DNA from: Cyclobacteriaceae bacterium
Lineage (GTDB): Bacteria; Bacteroidota; Bacteroidia; Cytophagales; Cyclobacteriaceae
Direction of reading: 5' to 3'
NCBI GenBank assembly: GCA_019694875.1
Contig: JAIBBC010000001.1
Location: 1,116,001 to 1,180,000 of the forward strand
DNA length: 64,000 nt
Part shown: piece after piece, positions 62,531 to 64,000 of the stretch
Layout of the letters: each line of letters starts with the position of its first letter
Numbering within the stretch: the stretch's first letter is position 1
The notes under the pieces: generated by a model
Databases searched by the model: none
What the model was told of the DNA's origin: nothing
What the model saw: only the letters and a program-made list of their open reading frames with translations
Program-made: the position numbers and the translations under genes

Positions 62531-63472
62531 AGAATCGACAAATGCAGTTTTGTTGAATAGCTGCAAGTCGTTAACTTTTTCACCCACTCCGATATATTTT
62601 ACCGGAATCTTGAATTCGTCTGAGATTCCGATAACCACACCGCCTTTTGCAGTTCCGTCAAGCTTGGTGATCGCCAATGCGGTTACATCGGTTGCTTTGG
62701 TAAATTCTCGTGCCTGGATGGCGGCATTCTGACCGGTACTTCCGTCAAGCACGAGCAGCACTTCGTGCGGGGCATCGGGAATAACTTTTTGCATCACACG
62801 TTTAATTTTCGAAAGCTCTTCCATCAGGTTCACTTTCGTGTGAAGCCTCCCAGCTGTGTCGATAATAATAACATCGGCATGTTGCTCAACACCCGCTTTT
62901 ACGGCTTCGAACGCCACAGCCGAAGGATCGGTGTTCATTCCTTTATTGATCACCGGAACGCCTACACGTTCGCCCCACAGTTTGAGCTGATCTACTGCGG
63001 CTGCACGGAAGGTATCTGCGGCACCAAGCACCACGTTGTTACCCGCATTTTTGAATTGCGCAGAAAGCTTACCGATGGTTGTTGTTTTACCAACACCATT
63101 CACACCCACCACCATGATCACGTAAGGCTTCTTAACACCTGTGAGTGCAAAGTCCTTCAGTTCTACTGACTGATTTTCGGAAAGCAGTGCAGCAATCTCT
63201 TCTTTCAGAATTCTGTCAAGCTCGGCAGCGCCTAAATATTTGTCGCGGGCAACACGCGCTTGAATGCGTTCAATGATTTTCAGGGTTGTTTCAACACCCA
63301 CATCAGACGATACCAGAATCTCTTCCAGGTTATCGAGCACCTCGTCATCGACTGTTGATTTGCCCACCAGTGCCTTCCCAAGCTTGCCGAAAAAGCTCTC
63401 GCTGGTTTTTTGCAAACCCTTGTCGAGTGATTCTTTATTTTCTTTTGAGAACAATCCGCCTAAAAATGCCAT
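62513..63472 (-). CDS. ftsY: Signal recognition particle receptor FtsY
   Basis: A 319-residue GTPase with the NG domain only; the acidic A domain is very short. The P-loop is G-V-N-G-V-G-K-T-T-T, followed by A-A-D-T-F-R-A-A-A, D-T-A-G-R and T-K-L-D-G-T-A-K-G-G. It docks the SRP-ribosome complex to SecYEG. Confidence 0.97.
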   Translation of the reverse strand: MAFLGGLFSKENKESLDKGLQKTSESFFGKLGKALVGKSTVDDEVLDNLEEILVSSDVGVETTLKIIERIQARVARDKYLGAAELDRILKEEIAALLSENQSVELKDFALTGVKKPYVIMVVGVNGVGKTTTIGKLSAQFKNAGNNVVLGAADTFRAAAVDQLKLWGERVGVPVINKGMNTDPSAVAFEAVKAGVEQHADVIIIDTAGRLHTKVNLMEELSKIKRVMQKVIPDAPHEVLLVLDGSTGQNAAIQAREFTKATDVTALAITKLDGTAKGGVVIGISDEFKIPVKYIGVGEKVNDLQLFNKTAFVDSLFRKG

Positions 63473-63521
63473 GGCTACAACTTAATGAAAATTATTGATG
63501 GTCTGAATTTGCCCGCTTATT

Positions 63522-63553
63522 GGTCTGTGTCACTTGTCCTGGGTCTGTGTCAC
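63522..63553 (+). repeat. Direct repeat GGTCTGTGTCAC upstream of ftsY
   Basis: Two identical 12-nt copies at 63522-63533 and 63542-63553, with starts 20 bp apart, lie between ftsY and the ribosomal gene pair. Confidence 0.55.
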
Positions 63554-63578
63554 ACAGCCCCGTGGCATCTAAACAAAA

Positions 63579-63599
63579 AAAGTCCCGCGGAGGGACTTT
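63579..63599 (-). terminator. Rho-independent terminator after DUF4295
   Basis: AAAGTCCC/GGGACTTT forms an 8-bp stem with a 5-nt loop; the minus strand continues with T-rich sequence. It ends the rpmG-DUF4295 transcript before ftsY. Confidence 0.8.
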
Positions 63600-63622
63600 C
63601 ATAACTAAACCTTTTCTGCGGC

Positions 63623-63778
63623 TTACTTCTTCGCCAGAACCTCTTTTACAAGGTCAGCCGGAACGATTTCCTCGCGGAAGGTATAAGCGCCAGTCTTTTC
63701 AGACTTCACGGCACGGATCACTTTTGCAAAGCTCTTTCCGTCAGTTTTCTTTAACGATGCAACTACTTTCTTTGCCAT
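63623..63778 (-). CDS. DUF4295-like small basic protein (51 residues)
   Basis: On the minus strand an ATG at 63778 (M-A-K-K-V-V-A-S-L-K) is followed by 51 basic codons ending E-V-L-A-K-K. This small protein sits directly downstream of ribosomal protein L33 in many Bacteroidota (2-nt gap here) and is probably ribosome-associated. It is too short for usual ORF cut-offs. Confidence 0.85.
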   Translation of the reverse strand: MAKKVVASLKKTDGKSFAKVIRAVKSEKTGAYTFREEIVPADLVKEVLAKK

Positions 63779-63780
63779 GG

Positions 63781-63963
63781 TTATTTAATTTCTTTGTGAA
63801 CGGTCATTTTTTTCAATACCGGGTTATACTTCTTAAGCTCCAAACGCTCAGTTGTATTCTTACGGTTTTTCTTGGTGATGTAACGGCTCATGCCGGGCAG
63901 GCCGGTAGCCTTGTGCTCTGTGCACTCTAAAATCACCTGGATTCTGTTCTTACTTCTTGCCAT
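63781..63963 (-). CDS. rpmG: Ribosomal protein L33
   Basis: A 60-residue L33 protein ([32 protein letters not shown]). Only one Cys is present, so this is the zinc-free C- form. rpmB, its usual neighbour, would lie just past the window. Confidence 0.95.
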   Translation of the reverse strand: MARSKNRIQVILECTEHKATGLPGMSRYITKKNRKNTTERLELKKYNPVLKKMTVHKEIK

Positions 63964-64000
63964 GATTCCTTCTGTTTATCGATTAAGCAAACATTCCTTT

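Noticed and set aside
1-64000. tRNA or rRNA genes
   Set aside because: No GGTTCGAATCC-type T-arm with a matching acceptor stem or rRNA signature was found on reading through the intergenic regions; a tRNAscan-SE run would be decisive.

Overview
The window looks like a chromosomal segment of a member of the Bacteroidota, most likely of the Cytophagales/Chryseolinea type. The evidence is: TAnnTTTG-type promoter boxes close to start codons, few Shine-Dalgarno sites and many TTG/GTG starts, paired DUF6452/DUF6048-like genes, a DUF4295-like small protein beside ribosomal protein L33, a fused E1-alpha/beta 2-oxoacid dehydrogenase, bacillithiol genes (BshC, YtxJ), and many lipoproteins with an SC or AC lipobox. 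No rRNA, tRNA, CRISPR array, integrase or transposase was recognised.

Layout. 1-21 kb is core-like. It holds a PAS histidine kinase cut by the window edge, a GNAT-like protein, an MFS exporter, an exported class V aminotransferase, a NadR-like kinase, an exported amine oxidase, a TSUP permease, RlpA and guaB. Next come a SpoIIE phosphatase/STAS/RsbW-like partner-switching module and a block of three overlapping periplasmic PpiC/SurA-type genes followed by a MoxR ATPase. An HD protein and an exported Gfo/Idh/MocA oxidoreductase close this part.

Roughly 21.0-30.8 kb is a visibly AT-richer accessory region. Its left half has two divergent lipoproteins (one with an HEXXH zincin motif, one with a polymorphic-toxin-like C-terminal domain), a BamE-like membrane protein, a 21-bp tandem repeat and a broken small Cys-rich gene. 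Its right half (26.5-30.7 kb) is the most interesting part of the window: a compact ubiquitin-like conjugation locus. The minus-strand operon encodes a ubiquitin-like/E2 fusion, a JAMM-protease/E1 fusion and a small CPCGC zinc-binding protein of DUF6527 type. Diverging from it is a plus-strand operon with an unusual sigma factor and a free-standing copy of a domain otherwise seen at the C-terminus of type I restriction-modification subunits. Both operons carry the same box, GTCACGCTT, exactly 27 nt before their start codons, which together form a perfect inverted repeat. This suggests a shared regulator, possibly the sigma factor itself.

30.8-64 kb is core-like again: an exported superoxide dismutase, a 2-oxoglutarate oxygenase, ChrA, OsmC, YtxJ, a 928-residue highly repetitive basic secreted protein, the fused 2-oxoacid dehydrogenase E1, an M16 peptidase, a second PAS kinase, ispF, mnmD and gltB-gltD. 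These are followed by a pentapeptide/GyrI-like pair, the agmatine-to-putrescine genes aguB-aguA, a D-lactate dehydrogenase-like gene, an EamA/RarD permease, a 5-FTHF cyclo-ligase, bshC, rimO, the DUF6452/DUF6048 pair, ftsY, and finally DUF4295 and rpmG.

Functionally the core genes serve envelope biogenesis (RlpA, PpiC/SurA, FtsY), redox and thiol balance (SOD, OsmC, bacillithiol), nitrogen assimilation (GOGAT), polyamine synthesis and signalling. The island looks like a self-contained protein-modification system that may serve defence or stress.
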